A DNA stretch of 64,000 nt, taken from contig NC_090173.1 of the NCBI RefSeq assembly GCF_024679245.1, forward strand, positions 10,303,428 through 10,367,427. The letters run 5' to 3'. The DNA comes from Pseudorasbora parva (taxonomy: Eukaryota > Chordata > Actinopteri > Cypriniformes > Gobionidae). The stretch's first letter is position 1. The number at the start of each line of letters is the position of its first letter. The notes beneath the pieces were generated by a model, which ran no database searches, was not told the origin of the DNA, and saw only the letters and a program-made list of their open reading frames with translations. Made by a program: the position numbers and the translations under genes. Below, in pieces: positions 11,006 to 21,484 of the stretch.

Positions 11006-11307
11006 GTGAAATTCCATTAAAATAAATCAGAATGTCCTATAGGATTCTAAGAATCCAATAAGATCCAACAGGACAAAGTGAAATTCCATTAAAATAAATC
11101 AGAATGTCCTATAGGATTCTAAGAATCCAATAAGATCCAACAGGACAAAGTGAAATTCCATTAAAATAAATCAGAATGTCCTATAGGATTCTAACAATCC
11201 AATAAGATCCTACAGGACAAAGTGAAATTCCAATAAAATAAATCAGATTGTCCTATAGGATTCTAAGAATCCAATAAGATCCTATAGGACAAAGTGAAAT
11301 TCCAATA
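11006..11307. repeat. Right subterminal tandem repeat, period ~72 bp, four copies
   Basis: GTGAAATTCCA recurs at 11006, 11079, 11150, 11222 and 11294, a period of 71-73 bp. Each copy carries TGTCCTATAGGATTCTAAGAATCC, AATAAGATCC and AGGACAAA. The last copy runs straight into the 17-bp terminal inverted repeat. The array mirrors the left one at 7578-7870. Copies are close to identical, so the array expanded or was homogenised recently. Confidence 0.85.
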
Positions 11308-11324
11308 GGATTTTTTGACAAGGG

Positions 11325-13179
11325 TGATTCTATAAAATAATTGTTGAAATAATTTGCAACTATTTGTGGATCGTTTTCAAGATTTTCATTTATATTAATT
11401 TCCATTTTCTGGCATTTAAAATGTTTTTGTCCAGTGACTTTATCAACGGCTTTCCAAAGTTTTTTAGTATCACCTTTTGCTTGTTCAATCAAATTCATAT
11501 AAAAGTTTGCTTTCATCTCTTTTAACAACCCTATTACCTTATTTCTAAGCTCCTTATATAAAAGTCGATCAGTCATGGGACCTGTTTTCAAGGACTTTTT
11601 AGGTGCTGTATCTCTTGACTTCATTAGATTCCATATGGACTCATTTATCCAAGGCAACGACTGACAATTTTTTACCAGATGTTAATTTTTTCCATTCAAT
11701 TTTTTGTATTTCATTATGAAACATTTCTATATCTTTCTTGGAAATATAAGAAGCCACTGAATCACGGTCAATTGAATTAAAATGTTTATATCTCATTTTT
11801 GATAATTTCCTAACCATTAAAGTAAGATTATGGTCAGACAAGCCTGTTATCAAATTATAGGTTTTGGTAATTCGTTCTGCGTGATTAGTAAAGATTAAGT
11901 CTATTAAAGTTTGGGACGATTTTGTTATTCGTGTAGGATGTTTTATCATTTGTGCCATCTGAAACTTGTTACTAATTTGTTTGAACTTTTTCTTGATACT
12001 CTTGTTCAGCCAATTTATATTAAAATCACCTAACAAAATGGTTTCCTTATTATCACATTTTTTAGTATCTCAATTTAAAAAAATGTCTTTTGCTGTAGGT
12101 GGTCTATACAACACAATGACCTTAAAAGACATTTCAGATGATAGTCTGATTGTTACTCCCACACATTCCAACGACTCAGTGAGATTTTCAATCAATTTAC
12201 AATCCAAATGTTCCTTCACATATATCATTACTCCACCACCCTTTCCCTGTTTCCGGTCACATCTAAAAACATTGTAGCCAGATACATGAAACACAGTTTC
12301 AGGAGTAGAGGGTTTTAGCCAAGTCTCAGACAAACACAAAAAATCCAGATTTGAGTCCATTAGCAGATGTTCCAACTGTTCAGTCTTTGACATGACACTT
12401 CTAATATTCAAATGTCCACCAAGGATTCCCCTCGGCTTTGCAAATGGCTCCCAGAGATTTTTTGCATGATTAACAGTCTGGAACAATCTAAATCTTTGTT
12501 GTTTCAAAGTCACTCTGTCTTTGCACGTATACTCCGAACACGAGGGAAAGCGCGGCGTTAAAAGGCCAACAGCGGAAATTTCAACTTTCCTTTTCACTGT
12601 GCGCGATATTAAGTTGGTTTGCAAAGACGACACACACATGTCCGCGGCTCTAGAAGGAGCTGAACTCACCGCTATGGAAGTTGTAGAACCATAAGCAGCA
12701 ATCGAAGATTTGACACTGTGTTCCGTAGTTAGCCGACCGCCCACAGGACCCGGGTTTAGATGGATATCTCCACACAGTAGTAGAAGCATACACAGTAAAT
12801 TTGACGCTTTCTTTTGGGCCGATGTTTGAGATCCATCATTACGGTCCTGTTGATGAACGTCAGCACGTCCGTAGTTTAAAATCACAGAATAAGCGATGTA
12901 CTGGCACCAAGAAACGGCAGGGGAGAAAGCGATATGCTTCACAGAGCGTGACGAAAAGTGATAGGAAGTTGACCAGGTGTTCCATGCTTCAGCGCAGATT
13001 GCAACAAATTGAAGAATCAAAATTACGCGTTGTACCTGAGTGCTCGTATTCCTTACGTGCAGACGTTGTGATATCGGTTTTATACCTTTATTGTTGTAAG
13101 ATAAATTTGGCGGTATCCTAGATTGTTTTAAACTAAGTGGAGTCGCAGTACCTGCCAGCCTGCGAGCACCCACCGCCAT
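11325..13179 (-). pseudogene. LINE ORF2 with 2A-like N-terminus and APE endonuclease (broken)
   Basis: The minus-strand frame starts at ATG 13179. Residues 137-145 are GDIHLNPGP (12745-12771), preceded by the hydrophobic LLCMLLLLC: a 2A-like ribosome-skipping motif with His in the usual Glu position. The endonuclease follows: LNIRSVMSKTEQLEHLL, LDFLCLSETWLKP, GGGVMIYVKE, VIVLYRPP, then LLGDFNINW and SDHNLTLMV. An in-frame TGA at 12070-12072 and a frameshift near 11650 break it. The linker (KLWKAVDKVTGQK) continues to 11325, where the TIR element interrupts it; it resumes at 7493. RT is absent. The clade is not certain (CR1/L2-related is likely). 2A motifs are known in APE-type non-LTR elements. 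Confidence 0.8.
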
Positions 13180-13251
13180 TCTCTTAAATAAGTTTAAAAG
13201 GTCATGTTGTCATGTTCATTGTAAAGTTTCTTAGTTTGTCATGTTCACTGT

Positions 13252-13497
13252 CTTGGACATGTGATTGTATGCATTTCTTTATTGTCTTTTTGCAATGAGT
13301 CAATCTGTGATTGACTGAACTCAAGGCTGGTTTTAAGATCTTTGATGTCTTGATGGAGCAGTTCAAGAATTGCCAGTTTATTGTTTATGGATTCTAGAAG
13401 TCCCACCTCTATTGTTGTAGTAGTTCCATCCTCGGACTCTGCTGAGTTGTCCCAGCGCGGTTCGTTCTGTTTTGTTTTAGCTGAGTTCAGGGCACCG
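13252..13497 (-). pseudogene. LINE ORF1 fragment with coiled coil
   Basis: A minus-strand open frame of about 82 codons runs from just after a TAA at ~13500 to the TGA at 13252-13254. It is rich in charged residues and heptad-like leucines (VGLLESINNKLAILELLHQDIKDLK, then SLEFSQSQIDSLQKD). It lies 73 bases upstream of the ORF2 start at 13179 in the same orientation, so it is best read as the remains of ORF1, the coiled-coil RNA-binding protein of a two-ORF LINE. It begins abruptly where the Gypsy fragment ends at about 13500, and it is much shorter than a full ORF1. Confidence 0.55.
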
Positions 13498-14057
13498 TCA
13501 TGTTAGATCGTACCTGATATCTCGCGAGACCGTCACAGGCACATCATCCGTCACCCGGATCACCTGGATCTTCCGTTCCGTCTGCCCGTTCGTCTTCGGA
13601 TGGTATCCAGACGAGAGACTGACGGTCACACCTAGGAGCGAGAGAAAGGCTTTCCATACCCGGGAAATTAATTGTGGTCCTCGGTCTGACACAATATCCT
13701 CTGGGATTGGGGTTCAATATCCTCTGGGGTTCAACGTCACCTGAAGATGACGTTGAACATAATCTCTGCTGTTTCAAGTGCAGTGGGCAGACCTTTCAAG
13801 GGGATGAGGTGACAGGACTTGGAGAATCTATCCACTACCACCAGGATGCAGGTGAAACCATCAGACGGAGGCAGATCCGTGATAAAGTCGACTCCTAGAT
13901 GTGACCAGGGTCGAGTTGGAAAGGGCAGCGGAAGGAGTTTGCCGGCAGGGAGGTGCCGGGGACTCTTGCTGATGGCACACTCCCGGCACCCTCTCACGTA
14001 CCTTCTGACGTCGGCTGCCATGTTGGGCCACCAGAAGCGGTCTCGAGAGGGTTTCAT
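13498..14057 (-). pseudogene. Ty3/Gypsy integrase (frameshifted, truncated)
   Basis: Minus strand. The zinc-binding end ([25 protein letters not shown]) is followed by the core: [16 protein letters not shown] with the first catalytic Asp, and [15 protein letters not shown]. After a frame change near 13740-13770 the frame reads [13 protein letters not shown] (second Asp) and [15 protein letters not shown] (catalytic Glu). It inserts element cDNA. A small local duplication (CCTCTGGGATTGGGGTTCAATATCCTCTGGGG) sits at the frameshift, between 13693 and 13731. The gene stops at about 13498 against the LINE; chromodomain and 3' LTR are missing. Confidence 0.85.
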
Positions 14058-14102
14058 TGGTCCCTGAGTGGCCAGTGCCCAATGATGAGTGTGCGGAGTG
14101 AA

Positions 14103-14867
14103 TCAAGGGTGTGTGCTGTGCCCGTGGGATGTACTTGTGGTCTGGAGGGCAACCCGGCGGAGCGGCAAGGAGATAGAGTTCATGAAGACTTTCTCAGGAA
14201 GAACTGGTGCGGGTTTCTCAGGGGGTCCTTCAGGGGCATGTAGGCGGGAGAGAGCGTCGGCCTTTACATTCTTGGACCTAGGGCGGTAGGCGATCTGGAA
14301 GTTGAACCTCGTAAAGGAAAAGAGTACCCATCTGGCCTGGCGAAGGTTGAGTCTCTTGGCATCCCTTAGATATTGGAGGTTCTTATGGTCAGTTAGGACG
14401 AGGAACGGGTGCTTAGCTCCCTCCAACCAATGCCTCCACTCTTCTAGGGCGAGCTTGATGGAGAGGAGCTCCCGGTTGCCGATGTCGTAATTCACCTCTG
14501 TCGGGTTGAACTTCCGAGAGAAGAAGGCGCATGGGTGGAGGCGGCTGGGCGTCCCCTGCTGCTGTGATAGGACCGCTCCCGCTCGGGTGGTGGAGGCGTC
14601 CACTTCCACGACGAAAGGGAGGTCAAGATCCGGGTGTACCAGGAGGGGAGCAGTGCAGAAGGCTTCTTTCAGCTCGTCGAATGCTTGCGTGGCCGCTGGG
14701 GTCCAGGACAGAGACTTGGGCTGGCATCGCAGGAGATTTGGAAGGGGACCGGAGATGATACTGTAATTCTTGATGAAACAGCGATAGAAGCCCAGAAAAC
14801 ATTGGAGTTCCTTTATGGTGGAAGGGAGTGCCCAGGACTTGATGGCTTCCACCTTCCCCTTGTCCAT
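14103..14867 (-). pseudogene. Ty3/Gypsy RT connection and RNase H domain
   Basis: The minus-strand frame holds the end of RT ([22 protein letters not shown]) and a Ty3-type RNase [19 protein letters not shown] (first Asp), [25 protein letters not shown] (Glu), [13 protein letters not shown] (Asp), and the family box [33 protein letters not shown]. It degrades the RNA strand during reverse transcription. It overlaps the RT frame at 14813-14867 through a frameshift and precedes the integrase at 14057. Otherwise open for 254 codons, so this copy is not very old. Confidence 0.88.
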
Positions 14868-15790
14868 TGGATGCCACTGTGATCGATGTTATACCCAAGG
14901 AACTGCACTGAGGGCTGGTGGAAGGAACACTTCTCGGCTTTGAGGAAGAGCTGGAATTCCCTCAGGCGTTTCAGGACCTCCGCAACGTGGTGGCGATGTT
15001 CGGTCAGGCTCCGGAAGTAGATGAGGATGTTGTCAATGTATACCAAGACCGTCTTATGGAGGAACTCCCGGAGCATCTCGTGTATGAAATCCTGGAATAC
15101 GGAGGGGGCGTTGGCGAGTCCATAGGGCATGACGAGGTACTCGTAGTGGCCAGTAGGTGTCACGAATGCTGTCTTCCACTCGTCCCCCTCACGTATCCGA
15201 ATGAGGTTGTAGGCGCTGCAGAGGTCCAACTTGGTGAACACAGTGGCACCTCGAAGATGTTCCAGCGCTGTCGGGACGAGAGGAAGGGGGTAACGGAAAT
15301 TTACCGTGATCTTATTGAGTGCTCTGTAGTCGATGCAGGGCCGCAAGCCTCCGTCCTTTTTCGCCACGAAGAAGAAACTCGAGGCAGCAGGGGACGTTGA
15401 TGGTCTGATGTAGCCCTGGTCGAGCGCCTCCCGGATGTACTCTTCCATGGCCTTCTCCTCCAGAAGGGATAGGGGATAAATCTTCCCCTTGAATCGATGG
15501 CACAGTCCCATGGCCGATGAGGAGGCAGCTTGGAAGCCCGGTGAGGGCAGAACACGCCGCTAAAGGGTGTAAAAGGAGGGGATCTGGACAGAACATTGAT
15601 CGATGGGGCTCTCGATGGAGGTGGCACAGACAGGAATCTTCCTAGAAGATAACACAGGAGGGACAGGCAGTGCAGACAGACCACTGGAGAAGCATTGATC
15701 GCCCCACTTTAGTACCTCACCGGACTTCCAGGAGATGATGGGGTGCTCGTGAGGTGCAGGTGCGTGGGAGCCTGGGCGTGTCTGTGACAA
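14813..15790 (-). pseudogene. Ty3/Gypsy protease-RT linker and reverse transcriptase
   Basis: The minus-strand RT frame begins near 15511. It shows [55 protein letters not shown] (first catalytic Asp), [20 protein letters not shown] and [11 protein letters not shown]. In the last box the second Asp of the expected YIDD is Asn (codon at 15029-15031), which should abolish polymerase activity. The frame ends with a shift near 14840. Upstream, 15512-15790 carries the linker after the protease (PHEHPIISWKSGEVLKWG). The protease itself is lacking; the fragment ends at about 15782. Both ends are truncated, so no LTR can be assigned. Confidence 0.88.
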
Positions 15791-15990
15791 AAATCTGAAA
15801 CTGAGTCAACAATATGCAAGTTGGATTTTTTACAGTGAGTTCTCTTTGTAACTGTTTTAATTATCCTTGTTTTTATTTTTAATTCTTACACATGATAATC
15901 TTATTTTTATTTATTTATATATAAAGCACTTTGAGTTGCCATTGGGTATAAAATATGTGCTATTTAAAAAAACTTGCCTTGCCGTGCAAG
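15791..15990 (+). mobile_element. L2-like LINE 3' end fragment
   Basis: Plus-strand copy of the same 3' terminus as the element at 1913: AAAGCACTTTGAGTTGCCAT and a TGTGCTATTTAAA box followed by CTTGCCTTGCC. Here the tail repeat reads TTGCC on the plus strand. Only the 3' UTR is present, the commonest product of LINE 5' truncation. Confidence 0.65.
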
Positions 15991-17140
15991 TCACCCATTG
16001 TTGTGTTTCATTATTTATGCCTGTGAGTGTCTATATGACACTGTGATTTATAACTTCATGCTCACAATGTTTCATTATTTTTCAGAAAACCACATTATCA
16101 CTAGCACAATATATAAACAAACTAATAACAATACATAATCCAGTGGTTAGACTGAAGTGATGTGATCCTGTATCTAAATGTGCAGTTGTAAAAAAAATTT
16201 TTTTTAAAAAACCCTTGGCTTACTGTGAGTTTACCGTTTTTAAAAACACATTACTTTAAACAAACAACATCATACTGTGTTTCTACAGTGTATGTGTGCT
16301 ATGAAAGTATCCAGCGTGCAGTGTGGCATGAATAGATAATGCTGTGGAGTTTCTTGATTCTTGTTGTTTTTATCTAGACTGTTTAACTTGTTTTTGCCTC
16401 ACTTTTAGCAGTTTGTGTTTTTGGTTTATTTTGTAATGTTGGTTTGTGTTGTAAGTGTTTTTTATTACTTGAGTGTCACCAATGTTGTGTTTTGATGCAT
16501 ACCTAATGTCAAATCATAAACGTCTCCACACGGAGCTGTCATTGATTTATGACAATTCCAAATTCAGAGCATGCGGAGGTGCTGCCACATTTCCAACGTT
16601 TCACATTTTTAATACAGAAAGAATTTGAACAATGTGTTCACGGAAGCACTGAACTCCTAAACATCAAGGAAGCCCTAAACGGCTATGGGTTACTTCCTGA
16701 TCTTGAGATAAGTTGTTTAAATACCCACTTTATTTTCCTCATTCTTCTAAAATAAAATTACATTACATAATGTGTTATTATAGTATACCTACTATCATGT
16801 AGGATAGGCTGTGACTGGTATTGTGCGTTCCATCTAGCCATGCTATTCCATTAAAAAGAGGTGCAATATTCCAGATTTCTATAAAAAAATAAAAATAAAT
16901 TTATTACAGTTGTTGTAGACCTAAATACAAACTTGGGATGCTGTTTAAGAAGAGTTTATGTATGTGTGTGGTTTGCTACTAAGAAATGTACAAAATACAA
17001 TAGTTTCAGTTACACAGTATCACTGAATGAAATAATTAGCTGCACACATCTTTACAAAGGCTATAAATCATGTTTCTTATGTTTTCTACTTGTGAATCCC
17101 CCCCCCCCCCCCCCCAAATAACATTCGAAATCCATATTCA
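15991..17140. other. Unassigned AT-rich region with poly-C tract
   Basis: About 1.15 kb with no recognisable coding or TIR structure. A 68-codon ORF at 16549-16755 has a clean ATG but no motif that I know. A run of about 18 C sits at 17098-17115, just before DIRS copy 3 sequence begins. The stretch may hold very old repeats. Confidence 0.4.
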
Positions 17141-17419
17141 AACATACACACTTTGGTGAAGACCAACATGTCTCATGTCCTCAAAACCAAAGTAAACAGC
17201 CTGTTGGAAAAAGGGGCCATAGAGGCAGTACCTCCAACCTAGGCCTAGACCTCAGACATCTGTCCTTTTTAAACAGCCTTTCAGAATGTTAATGCTGAGT
17301 CAGATCATCATGCAGATTCACCTGTTGGACTGTTTTTTTCTCAGTGGATCTGAAAGATGCTTGCTTTCATATTCAAGTTATTCCCTGTCACAGACTGTTC
17401 TTGAGATTTGCGTTTGACG
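17141..17419 (+). pseudogene. DIRS copy 3, RT N-terminal fragment
   Basis: Plus-strand pieces of a DIRS-type reverse transcriptase: KTKVNSLLEKGAIEAVPP, then VDLKDACFHIQVI (first catalytic Asp box) and FLRFAFD, with intervening stops. The sequence breaks at 17419, where a CAGGG-type terminus begins. The protein would continue with KVYQYKVIPFGLSLAPRTFTKCMD, which is found in the same orientation at about 25290. The two are plausibly one element split by about 7.9 kb of later insertions. Confidence 0.7.
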
Positions 17420-17640
17420 CAGGGCTGGACTGGGGCCAAAATTCAGCCCTGGCAAACCCAGCCCAACCGGCCCATGAGATTCCTGTGAATGTTTTTGCCG
17501 GGGTTAGGGCCTTAAATTCGAGCAAAAAACATAAAACTAGGACAGGGACAAATAATGATGGATATTATCGAATTTACTGCAAATGCAGATAACAAACTTG
17601 ATATTGTACTTTTGTCACAGAAATGCACTTGACAGTAACA
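17420..17640 (+). mobile_element. hAT-like terminus CAGGGCTGGACTGG (fragment)
   Basis: CAGGGCTGGACTGGGGCC begins exactly where the DIRS RT frame stops at 17419. A CAGGG start followed by a GC-rich inverted motif is typical of fish hAT non-autonomous elements. The matching right end is uncertain: GGACCAGTCAGTG near 25210 is a weak candidate. The 8 bases before it (GTTTGACG) were not found again at the other side. A short ORF through the junction is not meaningful. Confidence 0.4.
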
Positions 17641-17684
17641 CGCTGATTTTGAGCTAGGATGCAGTGAATTTACTGCTTTTAAAT

Positions 17685-17904
17685 GCTGTCATCATTTACT
17701 CAATCTCATGTCCTTCCAAACCTGTATGACTTTCTTCTGTGAAACACAAGATATTTTGAAGAATGTTGGCAACCAAGCCATTTTGGTTAGGCTACCATTG
17801 AATATTGTTTTATTTTTGATGTTACACAGAAATAAATTCATTTAGGTTTGGAATGACATTAGGGTGAGTAAATGAGTAATTTTGGGGTTGAACTACCCCT
17901 TTAA
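17685..17904. mobile_element. MITE fragment ending ...CCCCTTTAA
   Basis: CATCATTTACTCAATCTCATGTCCTTCCAAACC at the left and TTTGGAATGACATTAGGGTGAGTAAATG near the right are imperfect inverted copies. The right edge, GGGGTTGAACTACCCCTTTAA, is a full terminus ending in TTAA at 17901-17904. The left terminus is missing. It is a palindromic non-autonomous DNA transposon of a kind very abundant in cyprinid genomes. Confidence 0.75.
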
Positions 17905-18213
17905 AAACAATCATATTTTTCAAGAGTAAACACCTAATTTATGTAAGATAATGACATGTATCTTTCATGAGGTTCATATTTAAAAAGATCCATAGATCCA
18001 AAATTAGATCCATTAAAAGTTCATAAAACATTCAAAGAGAAAAAAGCTTTGCCCTTAATTTGTAGGTTCCAGGCTTTAAAGCTCTTTTATTGAATTAGAA
18101 TGACATTTTAACTGAGTTTAACTGTTGGGCAGTTTTATTTAACTGTAAGAGCATAGTAGTCGCAGGTAGAACCATGTTCCTCATTACCATGGGTATATTG
18201 GTTCTAAAATATA

Positions 18214-19636
18214 TAGGGATGTCCCGATCCGATCACGTGATCGGAAATCGGGCCCGATCACGCGATTTCAGACTTGAAATCGGAATCGGACGTTACATCC
18301 CGATCAGGACATATCGGATATATATGTATATTCTGGGGTGAGAGACAAAGTGAGCACTTGCACCGCGGTTCATCTCACATCTGATGACGCAATAATATAG
18401 GTTGTAACTTGAAAATAATGCTTTATGTAGGCGGCTATGTTTCTGTAGCTGGATACACGTGCTGGCTCCTCAGTGATACATTACAACAGCGCTAATAAAA
18501 GAAAACCGTGGGCAAAACGGTCTATCTGTGTAAACTTTGTTCAATTCATGCGAGTGCTGCCGTATTGTCATTGAATATGAGCAGTCATTTTCACTGTCAT
18601 GTGTAGAGAAGACGCGAATGAGAGCGCGCGCTGATCTGTCTCTGTACATCATCCGAAAGCGCGCACTCGTCTCACAGAACGCAAATATTGAGTTCTCTTT
18701 CAAGTCTTGTGGTTAAACGGACCAACTCACACAAGAAGTATGTCAACATGTCCATCTTGATAAGTATCCAAGCAGACATATAGTCTGAATATGCTTTAAG
18801 AGGACTTTATGCAGCTGAGAAAGACGACGCAGAGCCTTCCATTAGGTCTTAAAGGGGCAGTAGCCGTGCTGTCTGTTTAATGTCAAACCAAAGATAAGGA
18901 ATCAAATCACCCACTGCTCTTGATTGAATAGCTTTTGTAAGGATTAGTCTTTAATTTAAACAGTTAAATATGCATTTTACATTTGATTAGCCTACTATAT
19001 TAAATTTCTCTACCTAAAAACTAATGTTACACCTATAAAAACCTGAAAAGCATTGTTAATTACACTTCAGTCAAATTACACTTCAAATATTTTTTCCCCA
19101 AAGGTAATTTATGTCATTGTAGGCAGTTATCATCACGATGATTTCATTTCAAGTGTTCATTTTTTAAATAAGTTTAGTTTTAGTTAGTTATTTGATGCTA
19201 TAAAAACGGCTGTGTGATGTCATGGTTGACAGCTGAGATCGACATCATCTCTGAATGAAGAAATTGTCACTAAGGCACTAACAGACTTTTTTCGGGATTA
19301 TTGGGAGCAGATTATTTAATTTAATTTCCATAACTGTTTATTTCACACCAACATAATTAATTGTTCTGCATCTGCAACTCCGGTCCAGGAATTTTTTTAT
19401 TTTAATGTTGCACTAAAACCCAAAAGTGAAGAATTTATGTTATTTATTACTTGATTGTTCAAGCTACCTCACAGAAGTGCTCTGTTTGTTAGAGTTGTTG
19501 AGTGTTAAAATAAGGTGAATAAAATAAAAAATAAGGAACATCCTGGTTTGTTTTTTCGCTCTTCTTTATTCTTTTTTTATGTATTATAGAAGTATTGGAT
19601 CGGGACTCGGTATCGGCAGATACTCAAAATCAAATG
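18214..19636. mobile_element. hAT-like element with GATCGG-rich terminus, right end truncated
   Basis: The left end TAGGGATGTCCCGATCCGATC begins a GC-rich terminal block to about 18315. Near 19590-19636 the complementary subterminal words ATTGGATCGGGACTCGGTATCGG and ATACTCAAAATCAAATG appear, but the final inverted end is lost at the junction with DIRS copy 2. The inside is AT-rich with no transposase frame. It is non-autonomous; the family name is inferred from the terminus. Confidence 0.6.
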
Positions 19637-20304
19637 GGCTCTATATAAACCATATATAATAAACTATTGAATTTTGTGCTTGGTAAGCCAAGGTGATGGC
19701 ATCCACTATCCAGCAGGCCATCCTCTGCTTGGAGACAGCCTTTCCCTTCTGCTGGCCTCCGTGACAGACAAAGAGCTGATCTGAGGTCCTGAAGCTCTGA
19801 GTTCTATCCACGTAGATCTGCAGAGAGCGGACAGGACAGAGCAAAGCTAGGGCTGGATCTGCCTCCTTCAGGGGCAGCTCTAGCAGGTTAACCACCTGGT
19901 CCCTGAAGGCAGTGGTGGGAAGCTTGGGCACGTAGCCAGGTTGGGGTCCCAGTACCACCACGGGGGCGTTGCCCGGCCCGAACTCCAGGCAGGATTGGTC
20001 GACCAAAAATGCCTGCAGGTCCCCTACCCTCTTGATGGAGGCCAATGCACCAAACAGCAAATTCTTCATGGGCAGAATCTTAAGCTCTACTGACTGCAAA
20101 GGCTCAAATGGGGCATTCTGAAGTGCTCAGAGCACCAGAGCAGGATCTCAAGAGATTATGGAGGGGAGGATTTAACCGTATGCCCCCCCTACGGAATCTG
20201 ATAGCAGGGTGTGCTTCCCAACCGACTCACCATCTACATGGTCATGATAGGCAGAAAAAGCAGCAGCGTAAACCTTAAGGGTGGAGGGCGACAGCCTACA
20301 CTCC
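19637..20304 (-). pseudogene. DIRS copy 2, tyrosine recombinase (C-terminal part)
   Basis: Minus strand. The N-terminal box LSPSTLKVYAAAFSAYHD near 20240-20290 leads, through two or three stops, into an open frame at 20099-19641. That frame has GALASIKRVGDLQAF (the box with the first catalytic Arg), LCPVRSLQIYVDRT and KQRMACWIVDAITLAY. DIRS elements use this recombinase instead of a DDE integrase. The frame ends at 19641 and the element is truncated there, so the final catalytic Tyr region is not seen. A solo LTR (20309-20945) separates it from the rest of copy 2. Confidence 0.78.
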
Positions 20305-20949
20305 AACCTGTAGACTTAAAAATTAAGCTTTTTTCCCCGTGGTAGTTTAATTCACAGGACCAGACACCAGTTATTTTGCCAAGAGATTTATTTTATATAC
20401 TTTTATATCAGACATAGGAGAGAAAGACAATTTTCCTAGGAGATGATCTTCATTCCAGCTTTCTCTGTCTTCCTGGACACCCAGTTTGGATTTTATAGGT
20501 TGCTCAGACAGAGAAATCAATTGTATTACTATATAAACAGGTTGTTTGCGCTATACCTCATGCTTTCACGCGGCATAATATACCCTAGAACATATGCATA
20601 GAGAAACTTGTTGTTCATTGTTCAAAATATGTCTTATACAGAACTTGTGACATGTGTCATATGCATTGGTAGGAAAACAACATCATGCTACACAATACTT
20701 CCTTACAGAGAATTACAGTCACATGTGCATAATTGGAAAACTTATGCTACATATTCCTGTGTTCAAAATTATCTCCTCTCCATGTCCCTCACACTCCTGT
20801 GCTCAGACTCATTCTGACTAAATAATAATGATTATACAAATGATAATGAATATTAGTAAAGAATAATAATACAAATACATGATATTAACTGATGATATAT
20901 ACTAATAATACAAAATAATATTAAACAGTAAAATTGCGATCTACAAACC
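20305..20949. mobile_element. Solo LTR of 637 bp, 4-bp target duplication AACC
   Basis: The LTR is 20309-20945: it starts TGTAGACTT, ends GATCTACA (TGTAGA/TCTACA inverted ends), and AACC is duplicated at 20305-20308 and 20946-20949. Removal restores the DIRS recombinase frame on the minus strand (LQQG then LECRLSPSTL). A TATATAAA box near 20530 favours plus orientation, but this is weak. It is unrelated in sequence to the two 2-kb solo LTRs, though all begin TGTAG. Confidence 0.82.
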
Positions 20950-21484
20950 CCTGCTGCAGGATGGAAAGCACGGACGTGATCGAACATCTTCGGGGGTCTT
21001 CTCGGTGGGAAGAACACTAATCGATGAACAGGTTTCACTTCAAGGCATAGGCTTTTCTTGTAGATGGTGCTCTAGCCAGAGGTCTGGACGCGGGTGCCAG
21101 AGGGTGCCCCATCTCATGATTGAGCATGAGTTCCGTATTGGCCCCACCAGGTCCACCAACAGGACCTGTTCCTCGTCCTCCCTGACCTTGCACAGTGTCT
21201 GTGCAAGTAGGCTCACTAGGGAAAACGCATATTTGCGCAGGCTCTGGGGCCAGCTGTGCACAAGTGCATCTGTGCCAACTATGTCCTCAGTCAGCGAATA
21301 AAACCACTGGCAGTGGGATATTTCTGGGGAGGCAAACAGGTCAAAATTTGCAGCAACAAACTAAACCCAGATCAGCTGGACCACCTGGGGGGTCAAGTTG
21401 CCACTTTCCCAGGAGCACAGCTCATGACAACTCATCAGTCACACGGTTGTCGCACACCAGGGACAGGAATGGCCCGAAGCAACC
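20950..21484 (-). pseudogene. DIRS copy 2, region between RNase H and recombinase
   Basis: Minus-strand frames read SLRKYAFSLVSLLAQTLCKVREDEEQVLLVDLVGP (around 21140-21250) and RWGTLWHPRPDLW near 21080-21120. The parallel in DIRS copy 3 is PTVLLVAPLWQ and SQGNGTIWHV at 26390-26530. This is the RNase H end and the following domain that DIRS elements carry ahead of the recombinase. Stops and frameshifts are present throughout. Confidence 0.7.

Larger units (their letters stand above)
7494..11324. mobile_element. 3.8-kb TIR DNA transposon of unresolved superfamily
   Basis: It is bounded by a perfect 17-bp inverted repeat: CCCTTGTCAAAAAATCC at 7494-7510 and its reverse complement at 11308-11324. 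The flanks are consistent with a 2-bp duplication TG (7492-7493 and 11325-11326). Excising the element restores the LINE reading frame. Both ends carry tandem ~71-72-bp subterminal repeats in inverted relation (7578-7735 and 11006-11300). Inside are three ~100-bp palindromic repeats, a 493-bp MITE and a possible minus-strand spliced transcript. No transposase was found, so it is probably non-autonomous. A 2-bp TG duplication with a CCC terminus does not match a superfamily I can name with confidence. Confidence 0.8.

Noticed and set aside
11966..12277. 103-codon plus-strand ORF
   Set aside because: Antisense of the LINE endonuclease frame (LLGDFNINW, VIVLYRPP).
12801..13121. 106-codon plus-strand ORF
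   Set aside because: Antisense of the LINE ORF2 N-terminus, which has the 2A-like motif and endonuclease boxes.
16549..16755. 68-residue ORF as a host gene exon
   Set aside because: No splice context, motif or relation to neighbours could be seen.
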